The notes under the pieces are model-generated. The model was not told the origin of the DNA. It saw nothing but the letters and a program-made list of their open reading frames with translations, and did not search any database. From the NCBI RefSeq assembly GCF_014596525.1, contig NZ_MSJP01000045.1, positions 1 to 64,000 on the forward strand: a stretch of DNA of 64,000 nucleotides. Direction: 5' to 3'. Of the stretch, positions 1 through 8,822 are shown piece by piece (positions within the stretch are counted from its first letter, which is position 1; each line of letters begins with the position of its first letter). The position numbers and the translations under genes are program-made. This DNA is from Streptomyces sp. CBMA291. Its GTDB lineage: Bacteria; Actinomycetota; Actinomycetes; Streptomycetales; Streptomycetaceae.

Positions 1-2
1 CC

Positions 3-1250
3 GCCGGGCCCGCCGCCGCGCGCGTACCGGCACCCGCCGCCGCGCGCGTACCGGCACCCGCCGCCGCGCCCGTACAGGCGCCCGCGTCCGTGACCGACGC
101 GCACCCGGTCCCGCCCGTGCCCGTCGCGGGGGACGCCTCCGGGTGGTCCATGGACGAGCGCCTGTACAACCAGGTCTGGGGCATGTTCGAGGATCTGGCC
201 CGTACCGCCGCCGCGTACCGCAGTGCCTGTGGCTTCGCCGAGTCCCGGCTCGACCGTGAACTCGAACAGTCCCTCTCCGACTACCGTTCCCGCGCCGGGG
301 GCGCGAACGACGTCGCGCGCGCCACCGCTCGCGCCCGCCACGACGAGCTGGTGGGGCGGGCGCGGGAAGTGCTCGACCGGGACCTCGACCGGCTCGTGGC
401 CGAGGCCGAGGTCGTCGAGCCGGCCCTGCCCCCGGCGTACGCCCGTTGGGACAATCCGGTCTGGCACGCCTACCGGGCCCCGTCCGAGGAGCCGATGGCC
501 GTCCGCCTCGGCGATCTGCACCTTCCCGAGCGGGCCGATCTGCGGATCCCCATGCTGGTCAGGCTGCCGCTGGAGCGCGGTCTGTGGGTGGACTCGGGCG
601 ACCGGGGCCACTCCGAGGCGGCCGCCCTCCTGGACGAGGCGGAGCTGCGACGGCTGGCCCTGGAGAGCGCGGTCGCGCACGCGGCGCGGCTGCTCGCGGC
701 ACATCCGGCGGGCGGGCTGACCCTCCATGTGGTGGACCCGGCGGGAGCGGGCGCCGCCGGGCTCGCGCCACTGGTGGAGAGCGGCGTCCTCACGGCCCCG
801 CCCGCCCGGGGCGCGGCCGGGGTCTCCGCCCTGCTGGAGCGGCTCACCGAGCGGGTGGACCTGGTGCAGATGGCGCTGCGGAACGGGGCGGAGGACGCGC
901 TGCCGCCGGGTCTGGACACCTCCCGGCAGCTGCTGCTCGTCCACGATTTCCCACATGGCTTCGACGACCGGGCGGTGACCCGGCTGCGGTACCTCGCGGA
1001 CGAGGGGCCCTCGGTCGGGGTGCACCTGCTGATGGTGGCGGCGCGGGAGGACGCGGCGGCGTACGGGCCGCTGCTCGATCCGTTGTGGCGCTCGCTGCTG
1101 CGGCTCACGCCCGTCCACGACGACCACCTCGCGGACCCCTGGGTCGGGCACTCCTGGTCGTACGAGCCGCCGTTGCCGCCGCCGGGCAGCGGTGTGCTGC
1201 GTCAGGTCCTTGCCCAGGTGGCGGCCGCCCGTTCAGGAAAGCGGCTCTGA
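3..1250 (+). CDS. C-terminal part of a protein with a degenerate FtsK/HerA-like domain (5' end outside window)
   Basis: The frame is open through the left edge, so the 5' end is missing; a GTG at 90 is in frame but lies inside the coding stretch. The visible part begins with an Ala/Pro-rich linker (9-80, three 24-bp DNA repeats), then a helical segment. The following beta-rich region reads like the P-loop-type domain of FtsK/HerA-type proteins: a strand ending LWVDSGDRGHSEA where Walker A is expected, then LTLHVVDPAG, a helical section ending RNGAEDALP, RQLLLVHDFPHGF and GVHLLMVA. The Walker A glycines and Lys are not conserved, so ATPase activity is doubtful. In Streptomyces, proteins beside terC often have an N-terminal TerD domain joined by such a linker to this module; that TerD half is inferred, not seen. 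The gene reads toward terC, suggesting a shared metal or stress role. Confidence 0.7.
   Translation, partial: AGPAAARVPAPAAARVPAPAAAPVQAPASVTDAHPVPPVPVAGDASGWSMDERLYNQVWGMFEDLARTAAAYRSACGFAESRLDRELEQSLSDYRSRAGGANDVARATARARHDELVGRAREVLDRDLDRLVAEAEVVEPALPPAYARWDNPVWHAYRAPSEEPMAVRLGDLHLPERADLRIPMLVRLPLERGLWVDSGDRGHSEAAALLDEAELRRLALESAVAHAARLLAAHPAGGLTLHVVDPAGAGAAGLAPLVESGVLTAPPARGAAGVSALLERLTERVDLVQMALRNGAEDALPPGLDTSRQLLLVHDFPHGFDDRAVTRLRYLADEGPSVGVHLLMVAAREDAAAYGPLLDPLWRSLLRLTPVHDDHLADPWVGHSWSYEPPLPPPGSGVLRQVLAQVAAARSGKRL
9..80 (+). repeat. 24-bp tandem repeat, three copies, in-frame Ala/Pro linker
   Basis: Copies start at 9, 33 and 57; the first two are almost identical and the third has drifted. 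The repeat encodes an eight-residue Ala/Pro/Arg/Val unit and keeps the frame, so copy number changes would only lengthen the linker. Confidence 0.8.
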
Positions 1251-1281
1251 CCTGGCCTTTTGGATCTTCTTTACCCTCCTC

Positions 1282-1311
1282 TTTACCTTCTCTTGGTCTT
1301 TCGGGTAGGCT
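1282..1311 (+). promoter_or_regulatory. Candidate promoter of the terC riboswitch transcript
   Basis: TTTACC (1282-1287) and TAGGCT (1306-1311) are separated by 18 nt and lie just before the riboswitch aptamer. The -10 resembles the Streptomyces HrdB pattern TAGRRT; the -35 matches four of six. It is plausible by position only. Confidence 0.35.
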
Positions 1312-1319
1312 TCCGGGTG

Positions 1320-1437
1320 CGGAGGGGAGTACTCCCCATGCGCGGCGTACCCGTCAATACGGACGGATCCTCGGTGATCCGATCCCGGGGCGTCGGCCCG
1401 GCGGCGACGGTTCGTCGCCGGGTGGAAGAGACCTCCG
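1320..1437 (+). promoter_or_regulatory. yybP-ykoY manganese riboswitch upstream of terC
   Basis: The leader carries the hallmark conserved blocks of the yybP-ykoY aptamer in the right order: GGGGAGUA at 1324-1331, CGUCAAUACG at 1352-1361, and GAGACCUCC at 1428-1436. The ends pair as a P1 stem (CGGAGG 1320-1325 with CCUCCG 1432-1437), bringing the two Mn-binding loops together. A GC-rich hairpin (GGCGACG with CGUCGCC, about 1402-1419) lies between them. The family senses Mn2+ and normally turns on Mn exporters, including TerC-family proteins, which fits the gene 45 nt downstream. Assigned from remembered consensus; a covariance-model scan was not possible. Confidence 0.8.
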
Positions 1438-1481
1438 GCAGCGACGACGCTGATCAGTAGCCGTACGACGCCGGAGGCGCA

Positions 1482-2489
1482 GTGGACGTTTCAATGACCT
1501 TGTGGGTCCTGACCATTCTCGGTCTGGGGGCCCTGATCGGAGCCGACTTCTTCATCGGGCGCAAACCCCATGACGTGTCGGTCAAGGAAGCCGGGGTCTG
1601 GACGATCGTCTGGATCGTGCTCGCCGCGCTCTTCGGAATCGGCCTGCTGATCTTCGGCGACAGCCAGGCGTCCGGCGAGTTCTTCGCCGGATACATCACC
1701 GAGAAGTCCCTCAGCGTCGACAACCTCTTCGTCTTCGTCCTGATCATGGCGAAGTTCGCGGTCCCCTCCCACCTCCAGCAGCGGGTACTGCTCGTGGGCG
1801 TGCTGATCGCCCTGGTGCTCCGCGCGATCTTCATCGCCGCGGGCGCCGCGATCATCACGAGCTTCTCCTGGGTCTTCTACATCTTCGGCGCGTTCTTGAT
1901 CTACACCGCCTGGAAGCTCATCCAGGAGGCGCGCTCCGGCGAGGAGGAGGACGACTTCGAGGAGAACCGCCTCCTCAAGACCGTCGAGAGGAAGTTCGGT
2001 GTCGCCGACCGCTACCACGGCACCAAGCTCTTCATCCGGAACAACGGCAAGCGGGTCCTGACCCCGCTGATGGTCGTCATGCTGGCCATCGGCACCACGG
2101 ACATCCTCTTCGCCCTCGACTCCATCCCGGCGATCTTCGGCCTGACCCAGGACCCGTACATCGTCTTCACCGCCAACGCCTTCGCCCTGATGGGTCTGCG
2201 GCAGCTGTACTTCCTGATCGGGGGGCTGCTGAAGAAGCTGGTCCACCTCAGCTACGGCCTGTCGGTGATCCTCGGCTTCATCGGCGTCAAGCTGGTGCTG
2301 CACGCCCTGCACGAGTCCGGGGTGCACGTCCCCGAGATCTCCATCCCGGTCTCCCTCGCGGTCATCTGCGGTGTCCTGATCATCACCACGATCACCAGCC
2401 TGATCGCCTCCAAGCGCCAGTCCGAGCGGGCCGCCGCCCAGAGCGTGGCCGAGTCGGACGGCGCCGGGAAGGACAGCGTCGGCGCCTGA
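1482..2489 (+). CDS. terC: TerC/Alx-family membrane protein, probable manganese exporter
   Basis: 335-residue integral membrane protein with about nine hydrophobic segments. Two diagnostic acidic membrane motifs are present: ITEKSLSVDNLFVF near residues 73-86 and GTTDILFALDSIPAIFG near 205-221. A charged cytoplasmic loop (EARSGEEEDDFEENRLLKTVERKFG) lies near 145-170. The family was first linked to tellurite resistance; several members are now known to export Mn2+ or to load exported metalloproteins. The GTG at 1482 is preceded by GGAGG at 1473-1477, supporting the start. A yybP-ykoY riboswitch in the leader predicts induction by excess Mn2+. The upstream gene and the double TerD protein at 58.4-59.7 kb suggest a wider Ter network, which is inference. 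Confidence 0.93.
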   Translation: MDVSMTLWVLTILGLGALIGADFFIGRKPHDVSVKEAGVWTIVWIVLAALFGIGLLIFGDSQASGEFFAGYITEKSLSVDNLFVFVLIMAKFAVPSHLQQRVLLVGVLIALVLRAIFIAAGAAIITSFSWVFYIFGAFLIYTAWKLIQEARSGEEEDDFEENRLLKTVERKFGVADRYHGTKLFIRNNGKRVLTPLMVVMLAIGTTDILFALDSIPAIFGLTQDPYIVFTANAFALMGLRQLYFLIGGLLKKLVHLSYGLSVILGFIGVKLVLHALHESGVHVPEISIPVSLAVICGVLIITTITSLIASKRQSERAAAQSVAESDGAGKDSVGA

Positions 2490-2502
2490 CGCGGGCACAC
2501 AC

Positions 2503-2545
2503 GGCGACGGCCGGCCGGGGAAGCCTTCCCCGGCCGGCCGTCGCC
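2503..2545. terminator. Bidirectional terminator between terC and the MHS transporter
   Basis: A perfect 20-bp GC-rich inverted repeat (2503-2522 with 2526-2545) with a 3-nt loop lies between two convergent genes. There is no U-tract, as is common in Streptomyces terminators. Confidence 0.8.
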
Positions 2546-2560
2546 GTCCTCCGGTCCGTC

Positions 2561-3928
2561 TCAGGCGGTGGCTGGTTCGGGCGCGGGCTCCGCGGCGCCC
2601 TTCGGCAGCGTCTCCGGAAGGAGCGCGAAGCAGGCCAGGCTGACCAGCGCGACCAGGGTCAGATAGGCGGCGACACCCCAGGGCGGGCCCGATCCGCCGT
2701 CGGACAGGGTCGTGGCGACGAGGGGAGTGAGGGCGCCGCCCAGGACGCCCGCGAGGTTGTAGCCGACGGCGGCACCCGTACAGCGCACCCGGGGCTCGTA
2801 CAGCTCCGGCAGATACGCGGACACCACCGCGAACATCGTGATGAAGGCGAGCAGCGAGCCCAGGAAGCCGAGGAACATCAGCGGCGGCCGGGCCGTGTAC
2901 AGCAGGGCCACCATCGGGAACATCCACAGGGCCGAGGCCGCGCACCCCGCCAGACAGAGCGGCCGACGGCCCCAGCGGTCCGCGAGGAGCGCCACGAAGG
3001 GGGTGAGCGCCCCCTTGACCGCCACCGCCGCCATCACACAGGTCAGCATCACCGTGCGGCTCACCCCGAGCCGCTCGGTGCCGTACGTCAGGGACCAGGT
3101 GGAGACCGTGTAGAAGACGGCGTATCCGACCGCGAGGGCTCCGGCGGTCAGCAGGACGAGCCGCCAGTGGTCGCGGGCGACCTCGGTCAGCGGGGCGCCC
3201 GAGCGCCGTCCGGACGCGGACAACTCCTCGAACTGCGGGGTCTCCGTCAGCGAGGACCGCAGCAGCAGCCCGGCCGCCGCGAGCAGCCCGGCGGCCCAGA
3301 ACGGCACCCGCCAGCCCCAGGAGCGGAACTCGGCGTCGCTCAGTCCGGCGGAGAGCGCCAGCATCACGCCGTTGGCGAGCAGGAAGCCGATCGCCGGGCC
3401 GATCTGGGGGAAGCTCGACCACAGCGCGCGCCGGTGCGCGGGGGCGTGTTCGGCGGTCAGCAGGACGGCCCCGCCCCACTCCCCGCCGAGGCCGAGTCCC
3501 TGGAGGAAGCGGAGCAGGATCAGGAGCACGGGGGCGGCGACGCCGATCGTGGCGTACGAGGGGACGCAGCCGACGGCGACGGTGGAGCAGCCGGTCACGA
3601 GCAGCGAGACGAGGAGGACCGGGCGCCTGCCGTAGCGGTCGCCGACGTGTCCGAAGAGGGCCGAGCCGAGCGGGCGGGCGACGAAGCCCACGGCGAAGGT
3701 GCCGAAGGCGGCGAGGGTCCCGGCCAGCGGGGAGAAGCTCGGGAAGAAGAGCGGCCCGAGGACGAGGGCGGCGGCGGTCCCGTAGACGAAGAAGTCGAAG
3801 AACTCGATGGCGGTGCCGACGAGCGAGGCGGCGGCGAGCCGTCCCATGGAGGGGGCCGAGGGCGGAGCCGGGGGTGGCGAGGGGAGCGGGGGCGGCGCGG
3901 AGTGCGACGGGGAGTGACTGGGGCGCAT
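2561..3928 (-). CDS. MFS transporter, metabolite:H+ symporter (MHS) type
   Basis: 455 residues with about 12 membrane segments. Family marks: EFFDFFVYGTAAALV in TM1, FVARPLGSALFGHVGDRYGRRPVL in the TM2-3 loop with the MFS GxxxDRxGRR signature, and RFLQGLGLGGEWGGAVLLTAEHAP in TM4, all typical of the MHS group (ProP, KgtP and ShiA relatives), which import small organic acids or betaines with protons. Substrate cannot be told. The first 28 residues are Pro/Ser-rich and no Shine-Dalgarno precedes the ATG at 3928; an internal ATG at about residue 28 (MGRLAAASL) could be the real start. It is monocistronic and convergent with terC. Confidence 0.85.
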   Translation of the reverse strand: MRPSHSPSHSAPPPLPSPPPAPPSAPSMGRLAAASLVGTAIEFFDFFVYGTAAALVLGPLFFPSFSPLAGTLAAFGTFAVGFVARPLGSALFGHVGDRYGRRPVLLVSLLVTGCSTVAVGCVPSYATIGVAAPVLLILLRFLQGLGLGGEWGGAVLLTAEHAPAHRRALWSSFPQIGPAIGFLLANGVMLALSAGLSDAEFRSWGWRVPFWAAGLLAAAGLLLRSSLTETPQFEELSASGRRSGAPLTEVARDHWRLVLLTAGALAVGYAVFYTVSTWSLTYGTERLGVSRTVMLTCVMAAVAVKGALTPFVALLADRWGRRPLCLAGCAASALWMFPMVALLYTARPPLMFLGFLGSLLAFITMFAVVSAYLPELYEPRVRCTGAAVGYNLAGVLGGALTPLVATTLSDGGSGPPWGVAAYLTLVALVSLACFALLPETLPKGAAEPAPEPATA

Positions 3929-4155
3929 ATCGCGCCAACTACCCGGCGGTCGCCCGGGTTACGGGGGCGTGCGGGAGCGCGCGGCGGCTGGAACCGCACG
4001 CTCCCGGCTCCCCGGCTCCCGGAGACGCATCGGCTTCCGGGACACACCGGTTCCTGGAGGTCCACCGGTCTCTTGAGAGGTTCACCGGGTGCCTGCTCCC
4101 CGAGGCGCGACGGCGCGCGGAGGCTTCCTCATCGGCCGCCCCGGCTCCCGGAGGT

Positions 4156-4812
4156 CTACCAGCCGCGCTCGCGCCACTGCGGGAGGGACGGGCGCTCGTC
4201 ACCGAGCGTGGTGTCCTTGCCGTGGCCCGGGTAGACCCAGGTCTCGTCGGGGAGGACCGCGAAGAGCTTGGTCTCCACGTCGTCGATCAGACTGGCGAAG
4301 GCCGCCGGGTCCTGCCGGGTGTTGCCGACTCCGCCGGGGAACAGGCAGTCGCCGGTGAAGAGGTGGGGGTGGCCGTGCGGGTCGTCGTAGACCAGGGCGA
4401 TCGAGCCGGGCGTGTGCCCGACCAGGCGGCGCGCGGTCAGCTCCACGCGCCCCACCCGGATCGTGTCGCCGTCCTCGACGGGCACGTCGGTCGCGACCGG
4501 GATGCCCTCGGCGTCGTACGCGCCCGCGTACGTCACCGCGCCGGTGGCCGCGACGACCTCGGCGAGCGCCTGCCAGTGGTCGCCGTGCCGGTGGGTGGTG
4601 ACGACGGCCCTGACGCCGTCGTCACCGATGAGGGTGAGGAGTGTGTCCGCGTCGTTGGCGGCGTCGATGAGCAGCTGCTCGCCGGTGGCCCGGCAGCGCA
4701 GCAGGTACGCGTTGTTCTCCATCGGGCCGACCGCGACCTTCGAGATCATCAGATCCGTCAGTTCGTGCACGTCCGCAGGTCCGCCGACCTTCACCACTCC
4801 GCTGTACGTCAT
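4156..4812 (-). CDS. Metallo-beta-lactamase-fold hydrolase, glyoxalase II-like
   Basis: 218 residues with the metal ligands of the family: THRHGDHWQ near 73-81 (HxHxDH), GHTPGS near 132-137, TGDCLF near 153-158 and YPGHGKDT near 193-200. The size and the GDCLFPGGVGNT segment are typical of glyoxalase II/persulfide dioxygenase relatives that cleave thioesters or oxidise thiol persulfides. In an actinomycete the thiol would more likely be mycothiol than glutathione (inference). It lies 54 nt downstream of a gene of the mycothiol-dependent maleylpyruvate isomerase fold on the same strand, probably one transcript. Confidence 0.85.
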   Translation of the reverse strand: MTYSGVVKVGGPADVHELTDLMISKVAVGPMENNAYLLRCRATGEQLLIDAANDADTLLTLIGDDGVRAVVTTHRHGDHWQALAEVVAATGAVTYAGAYDAEGIPVATDVPVEDGDTIRVGRVELTARRLVGHTPGSIALVYDDPHGHPHLFTGDCLFPGGVGNTRQDPAAFASLIDDVETKLFAVLPDETWVYPGHGKDTTLGDERPSLPQWRERGW

Positions 4813-4866
4813 GGGCTCAGACTAGCCCCGCCCACCGACAGCGGGCCGGGGAGAGCCCCGGTGGCT

Positions 4867-5550
4867 CTACAGTGCCGGGAGGGTCGGCAGCGGCCCGCCC
4901 TCGGCCGTCAGGGCCGCGCCGTCGCGCCGCCCCGCGAGCCAGCCGACCAGCTCGGTGGCGGGGCCCGTGACGACGACGCCGCCGGTGGCGCCGCCGGTCG
5001 TCCAGCTGCCGCCGTCGGCGGAGCGCAGGGTGGTCGCGGGGACGCTCTCCAGGCCGGTGAAGCGCTGGGCGAGGAAGGCGATCTCGCGGGTGACGAACTC
5101 CTCGGGGAGGTCTTCCAGCTCGTAGCCGACGCCCAGGTCGACGTGGTGCAGGTCGACCTCCACCCAGCGGCGGAAGGGGATCCGGGAGGCACTGTCGCGG
5201 ACGCCGTTGCGCATCTCGACGGTGCGGCTCCAGTCGGCGGGCTCGGCGGTGACGGCGCGCAGGCGCTCCGTGGTCGCGCGCAGGTCGGCGAGCTGGGCGT
5301 CCAGCGGCCGGCCCGCACCCGCTTCGATGTCGTCCTCGCGGCTCGCCGCGTCGGCGTACATGGGAAGCCCCTGGAGGACGTTCACCAGGGCGTCGGCGTT
5401 GCGGGCGACGTGGGTGAGCACATGGCCGCGGGTCCAGCCGGGCAGCCGTGACGGCTCGGCCACAGCGGCGTTGTCAAGGGAGGCGGCCGCTGCCAGCAGC
5501 TTCTCGGTCGCCTCGTGGACATGGGTGAGGTCGCGTTCGTGGTCGATCAT
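4867..5550 (-). CDS. Maleylpyruvate isomerase-fold (DinB-like) mycothiol-dependent-type enzyme
   Basis: 227 residues from ATG at 5550 (MIDHERDLTHVHEATEKLL), the usual beginning of this family; the frame is open further upstream, but a longer start would run into the uvrA promoter. Marks: LPGWTRGHVLTHVARNADAL near residues 36-55 and FRRWVEVDLHHVDLG near 123-137, giving the His/Glu/His set that binds a divalent metal in the mycothiol-dependent maleylpyruvate isomerase N-terminal domain. A C-terminal beta domain ends in a VVVTGPATELVGWLAGR motif. Probably a thiol-dependent isomerase or transferase; substrate unknown. It is divergent from uvrA and upstream of the metallo-hydrolase. Confidence 0.8.
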   Translation of the reverse strand: MIDHERDLTHVHEATEKLLAAAASLDNAAVAEPSRLPGWTRGHVLTHVARNADALVNVLQGLPMYADAASREDDIEAGAGRPLDAQLADLRATTERLRAVTAEPADWSRTVEMRNGVRDSASRIPFRRWVEVDLHHVDLGVGYELEDLPEEFVTREIAFLAQRFTGLESVPATTLRSADGGSWTTGGATGGVVVTGPATELVGWLAGRRDGAALTAEGGPLPTLPAL

Positions 5551-5619
5551 GGCGCCGACCCTAGTGCCATCGGGGTGCCACCACTCGTTCGGGTGAAGAG
5601 GTCTCCAGAACGCCGGAAA

Positions 5620-5635
5620 TCGAATGTACGTGCTA
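5620..5635. promoter_or_regulatory. Candidate LexA (SOS) box upstream of uvrA
   Basis: TCGAATGTACGTGCTA matches nine of the twelve defined positions of the actinobacterial LexA palindrome TCGAAC-N4-GTTCGA and is followed by a possible -10 (TATAGG, 5634-5639). It lies 82 nt upstream of the uvrA start in the divergent intergenic region. uvrA is a classic SOS gene, which raises the prior, but the right half-site is poor. Confidence 0.4.
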
Positions 5636-5717
5636 TAGGCTCCAGGGAAGCATCCGGCATCCTTGAAGTGTTGGGTCAAGTGGCACATCCGCTCTCTGAA
5701 GAAAGGTGCGGACCGGC

Positions 5718-8700
5718 GTGGCCGACCGTCTCATCGTCCGTGGCGCTCGTGAGCACAACCTCAAGAACGTCTCGCTCGACCTCCCGCGTGACTCCCTGAT
5801 CGTCTTCACCGGGCTCTCGGGATCGGGCAAGTCCTCCCTCGCGTTCGACACGATTTTCGCCGAGGGGCAGCGCCGCTACGTCGAGTCGCTCTCCTCCTAC
5901 GCCCGTCAGTTCCTCGGCCAGATGGACAAGCCGGACGTCGACTTCATCGAAGGTCTGTCGCCCGCAGTCTCCATCGACCAGAAGTCGACCTCCCGCAACC
6001 CGCGGTCGACGGTCGGCACGATCACCGAGGTCTACGACTACCTCCGGCTCCTCTTCGCCCGCATCGGCAAGCCGCACTGTCCCGAGTGCCGCCGCCCGAT
6101 CTCCCGCCAGTCGCCGCAGGCCATCGTCGACAAGGTCCTTGAGCTTCCCGAGGGCAGCCGCTTCCAGGTGCTCTCCCCGCTGGTGCGCGAGCGCAAGGGC
6201 GAGTTCGTCGACCTCTTCGCCGACCTCCAGACCAAGGGCTACAGCCGCGCCCGCGTCGACGGCGAGACCGTACAGCTGAGCGAGCCGCCGACGCTGAAGA
6301 AGCAGGAAAAGCACACGATCGAGGTAGTCGTCGACCGCCTCACCGTGAAGGACAGCGCCAAGCGCCGCCTCACCGACTCCGTCGAGACCGCCCTCGGCCT
6401 CTCCGGCGGCATGGTCGTGCTCGACTTCGTCGACCTCCCCGAGGACGACCCCGAGCGCGAGCGGATGTACTCGGAGCACCTCTACTGCCCGTACGACGAT
6501 CTGTCCTTCGAGGAGCTGGAACCGCGCTCCTTCTCCTTCAACTCGCCCTTCGGCGCCTGCCCCGACTGCACCGGCATCGGCACCCGCATGGAGGTCGACC
6601 CCGAGCTGGTCGTCCCCGACGAGGAGAAGTCGCTCGACGAGGGCGCCATCCACCCCTGGTCGCACGGCCACACCAAGGAGTACTTCGGCCGGCTCATCGG
6701 CGGACTCTCCCAGGCCCTCGGCTTCCGCACGGACATCCCGTACGTGGGACTGCCGCAGCGCGCCAAGAAGGCCCTGATGTACGGCCACAAGACCCAGGTC
6801 GAGGTGCGCTACCGCAACCGGTACGGCAGGGAGCGGGCGTACACGACCCCCGCCTTCGAAGGCGCCGTCTCCTTCGTCAAGCGGCGGCACAGCGAGGCGG
6901 AGAGCGACTCCAGCCGCGAGCGCTTCGAGGGCTACATGCGCGAGGTGCCCTGCCCCACCTGCGAGGGCACCCGCCTCAAGCCGATCGTCCTCGCGGTCAC
7001 GGTCATGGACCGGTCCATCGCCGAGGTCTCCGCGATGTCCATCAGCGACTGCGCCGAGTTCCTCTCCCGGCTCACGCTCAACGCCCGTGACAAGAAGATC
7101 GCCGAGCGGGTCCTCAAGGAGGTCAACGAGCGGCTGCGCTTCCTCGTCGACGTCGGCCTCGACTACCTCTCGCTCAACCGCGCCGCCGGCACCCTCTCCG
7201 GCGGCGAGGCCCAGCGCATCCGGCTCGCCACCCAGATCGGCTCCGGTCTGGTCGGCGTGCTCTACGTGCTCGACGAGCCGTCCATCGGCCTCCACCAGCG
7301 CGACAACCACCGGCTCATCGAGACCCTGGTCCGGCTCAGGGACATGGGCAACACGCTCATCGTCGTCGAGCACGACGAGGACACCATCAAGGTCGCCGAC
7401 TGGGTCGTCGACATCGGCCCCGGCGCGGGCGAGCACGGCGGCAAGGTCGTCCACTCCGGTTCCCTGAAGGAACTCCTCGCCAACGAGGAGTCCATGACGG
7501 GCCAGTACCTCTCCGGTCGCCGGTCCATCCCCACGCCCGAGATCCGCCGCCCGATCGACCCCGAGCGGGCGCTCACCGTGCACGGGGCCCGCGAGAACAA
7601 CCTGCGGGACATCGACGTCTCCTTCCCGCTGGGCGTCCTCACCGCCGTCACCGGCGTCTCCGGATCCGGCAAGTCGACCCTGGTCAACGACATCCTCTAC
7701 ACCCACCTGGCGCGCGAGCTGAACGGCGCCAAGTCGGTGCCCGGCCGGCACACCCGGGTGGACGGCGACGATCTCGTCGACAAGGTCGTGCACGTCGACC
7801 AGTCGCCGATCGGCCGCACCCCCCGGTCGAACCCGGCGACCTACACCGGCGTCTTCGACCACGTCCGCAGGCTCTTCGCCGAGACGATGGAGGCCAAGGT
7901 CAGGGGCTATCTGCCCGGCCGGTTCTCCTTCAACGTGAAGGGCGGCCGGTGCGAGAACTGCTCCGGCGACGGCACGATCAAGATCGAGATGAACTTCCTC
8001 CCGGACGTCTACGTCCCGTGCGAGGTCTGCCACGGCGACCGGTACAACCGGGAGACCCTGGAGGTCCACTACAAGGGCAAGTCCATCGCCGAAGTCCTCG
8101 ACATGCCGATCGAGGAGGCCCTCGACTTCTTCGAGGCCGTCCCGACCATCGCGCGCCACCTGCGCACGCTCCACGAGGTCGGCCTCGGATACGTCCGGCT
8201 CGGCCAGTCGGCGCCCACGCTCTCCGGCGGCGAGGCCCAGCGCGTCAAGCTCGCCTCCGAGCTTCAGAAGCGCTCCACCGGCCGCACGGTCTACGTCCTG
8301 GACGAGCCGACCACCGGTCTCCACTTCGAGGACATCTCGAAGCTGATCAAGGTCCTCTCCGGTCTGGTCGACAAGGGCAACTCGGTGATCGTCATCGAGC
8401 ACAACCTGGACGTCATCAAGACCGCCGACTGGCTCATCGACATGGGCCCCGAGGGCGGCAGCGGCGGCGGTGTCGTGGTCGCCGAGGGCACACCGGAGGA
8501 GGTCGCCTCGGTCCCGGCCAGCCACACCGGCAAGTTCCTCCGCGAGATCCTGGGCGCGGACCGCGTCAGCGACGCGGCGCCCGCCGCACGCGGGACGAGG
8601 AAGACGGCGGCGAAGAAGACGGCGGCGAAGAAGGCCCCCGTCAAGGCCTCCGCCAAGGCTCCCTCGAAGAAGGCCGCCACCGCCACGAAGGCCACGACGT

Positions 8701-8780
8701 CGAAGGCCGCCGCGACGAAGAAGACCGCCGCGGGCAAGACGGCGGCGAAGAAGACGACGCCGAGAGCCCGCAAGGCCTGA
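5718..8780 (+). CDS. uvrA: Excinuclease ABC subunit A, with Lys/Ala-rich C-terminal tail
   Basis: Damage-recognition ATPase of nucleotide excision repair, which acts with UvrB and UvrC. 1020 residues from GTG at 5718 ([17 protein letters not shown], the normal family N-terminus; an in-frame GTG at 5706 would add four residues). Visible: Walker [10 protein letters not shown] near 30-38, the first zinc module CPECRRP near 118, ABC signature [12 protein letters not shown] near 494, second Walker [10 protein letters not shown] near 648, zinc finger CENCSGDG...CEVC near 745-775, and a second [12 protein letters not shown] near 836. The last 62 residues contain 17 Lys, many Ala and Thr, and no acid: a histone-H1-like tail beyond the usual UvrA end. 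Divergent from the thiol-enzyme pair; a weak LexA-like site lies upstream. Confidence 0.98.
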   Translation: MADRLIVRGAREHNLKNVSLDLPRDSLIVFTGLSGSGKSSLAFDTIFAEGQRRYVESLSSYARQFLGQMDKPDVDFIEGLSPAVSIDQKSTSRNPRSTVGTITEVYDYLRLLFARIGKPHCPECRRPISRQSPQAIVDKVLELPEGSRFQVLSPLVRERKGEFVDLFADLQTKGYSRARVDGETVQLSEPPTLKKQEKHTIEVVVDRLTVKDSAKRRLTDSVETALGLSGGMVVLDFVDLPEDDPERERMYSEHLYCPYDDLSFEELEPRSFSFNSPFGACPDCTGIGTRMEVDPELVVPDEEKSLDEGAIHPWSHGHTKEYFGRLIGGLSQALGFRTDIPYVGLPQRAKKALMYGHKTQVEVRYRNRYGRERAYTTPAFEGAVSFVKRRHSEAESDSSRERFEGYMREVPCPTCEGTRLKPIVLAVTVMDRSIAEVSAMSISDCAEFLSRLTLNARDKKIAERVLKEVNERLRFLVDVGLDYLSLNRAAGTLSGGEAQRIRLATQIGSGLVGVLYVLDEPSIGLHQRDNHRLIETLVRLRDMGNTLIVVEHDEDTIKVADWVVDIGPGAGEHGGKVVHSGSLKELLANEESMTGQYLSGRRSIPTPEIRRPIDPERALTVHGARENNLRDIDVSFPLGVLTAVTGVSGSGKSTLVNDILYTHLARELNGAKSVPGRHTRVDGDDLVDKVVHVDQSPIGRTPRSNPATYTGVFDHVRRLFAETMEAKVRGYLPGRFSFNVKGGRCENCSGDGTIKIEMNFLPDVYVPCEVCHGDRYNRETLEVHYKGKSIAEVLDMPIEEALDFFEAVPTIARHLRTLHEVGLGYVRLGQSAPTLSGGEAQRVKLASELQKRSTGRTVYVLDEPTTGLHFEDISKLIKVLSGLVDKGNSVIVIEHNLDVIKTADWLIDMGPEGGSGGGVVVAEGTPEEVASVPASHTGKFLREILGADRVSDAAPAARGTRKTAAKKTAAKKAPVKASAKAPSKKAATATKATTSKAAATKKTAAGKTAAKKTTPRARKA

Positions 8781-8787
8781 GGCGGCG

Positions 8788-8822
8788 GGCCGGAGCCCGA
8801 GGGCGTGCCTCGGGTTCCGGCC
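8788..8822 (+). terminator. Terminator of uvrA
   Basis: A 15-bp stem (8788-8802 with 8808-8822, one G-U pair) with a 5-nt loop begins eight nt after the uvrA stop codon. No T-tract follows. Confidence 0.6.

Noticed and set aside
1491..3938. 815-codon minus-strand frame across terC and the MHS gene
   Set aside because: The MHS transporter in another minus-strand frame is certain, and the other half is antisense to terC.
5676..8525. A 949-codon open frame antisense to uvrA
   Set aside because: It mirrors uvrA codon composition (GC3 on the other strand), has a low-complexity Leu/Val/Asp/Gly-rich product without family motifs, and no ribosome site. Such shadow frames are normal in high-GC genomes.
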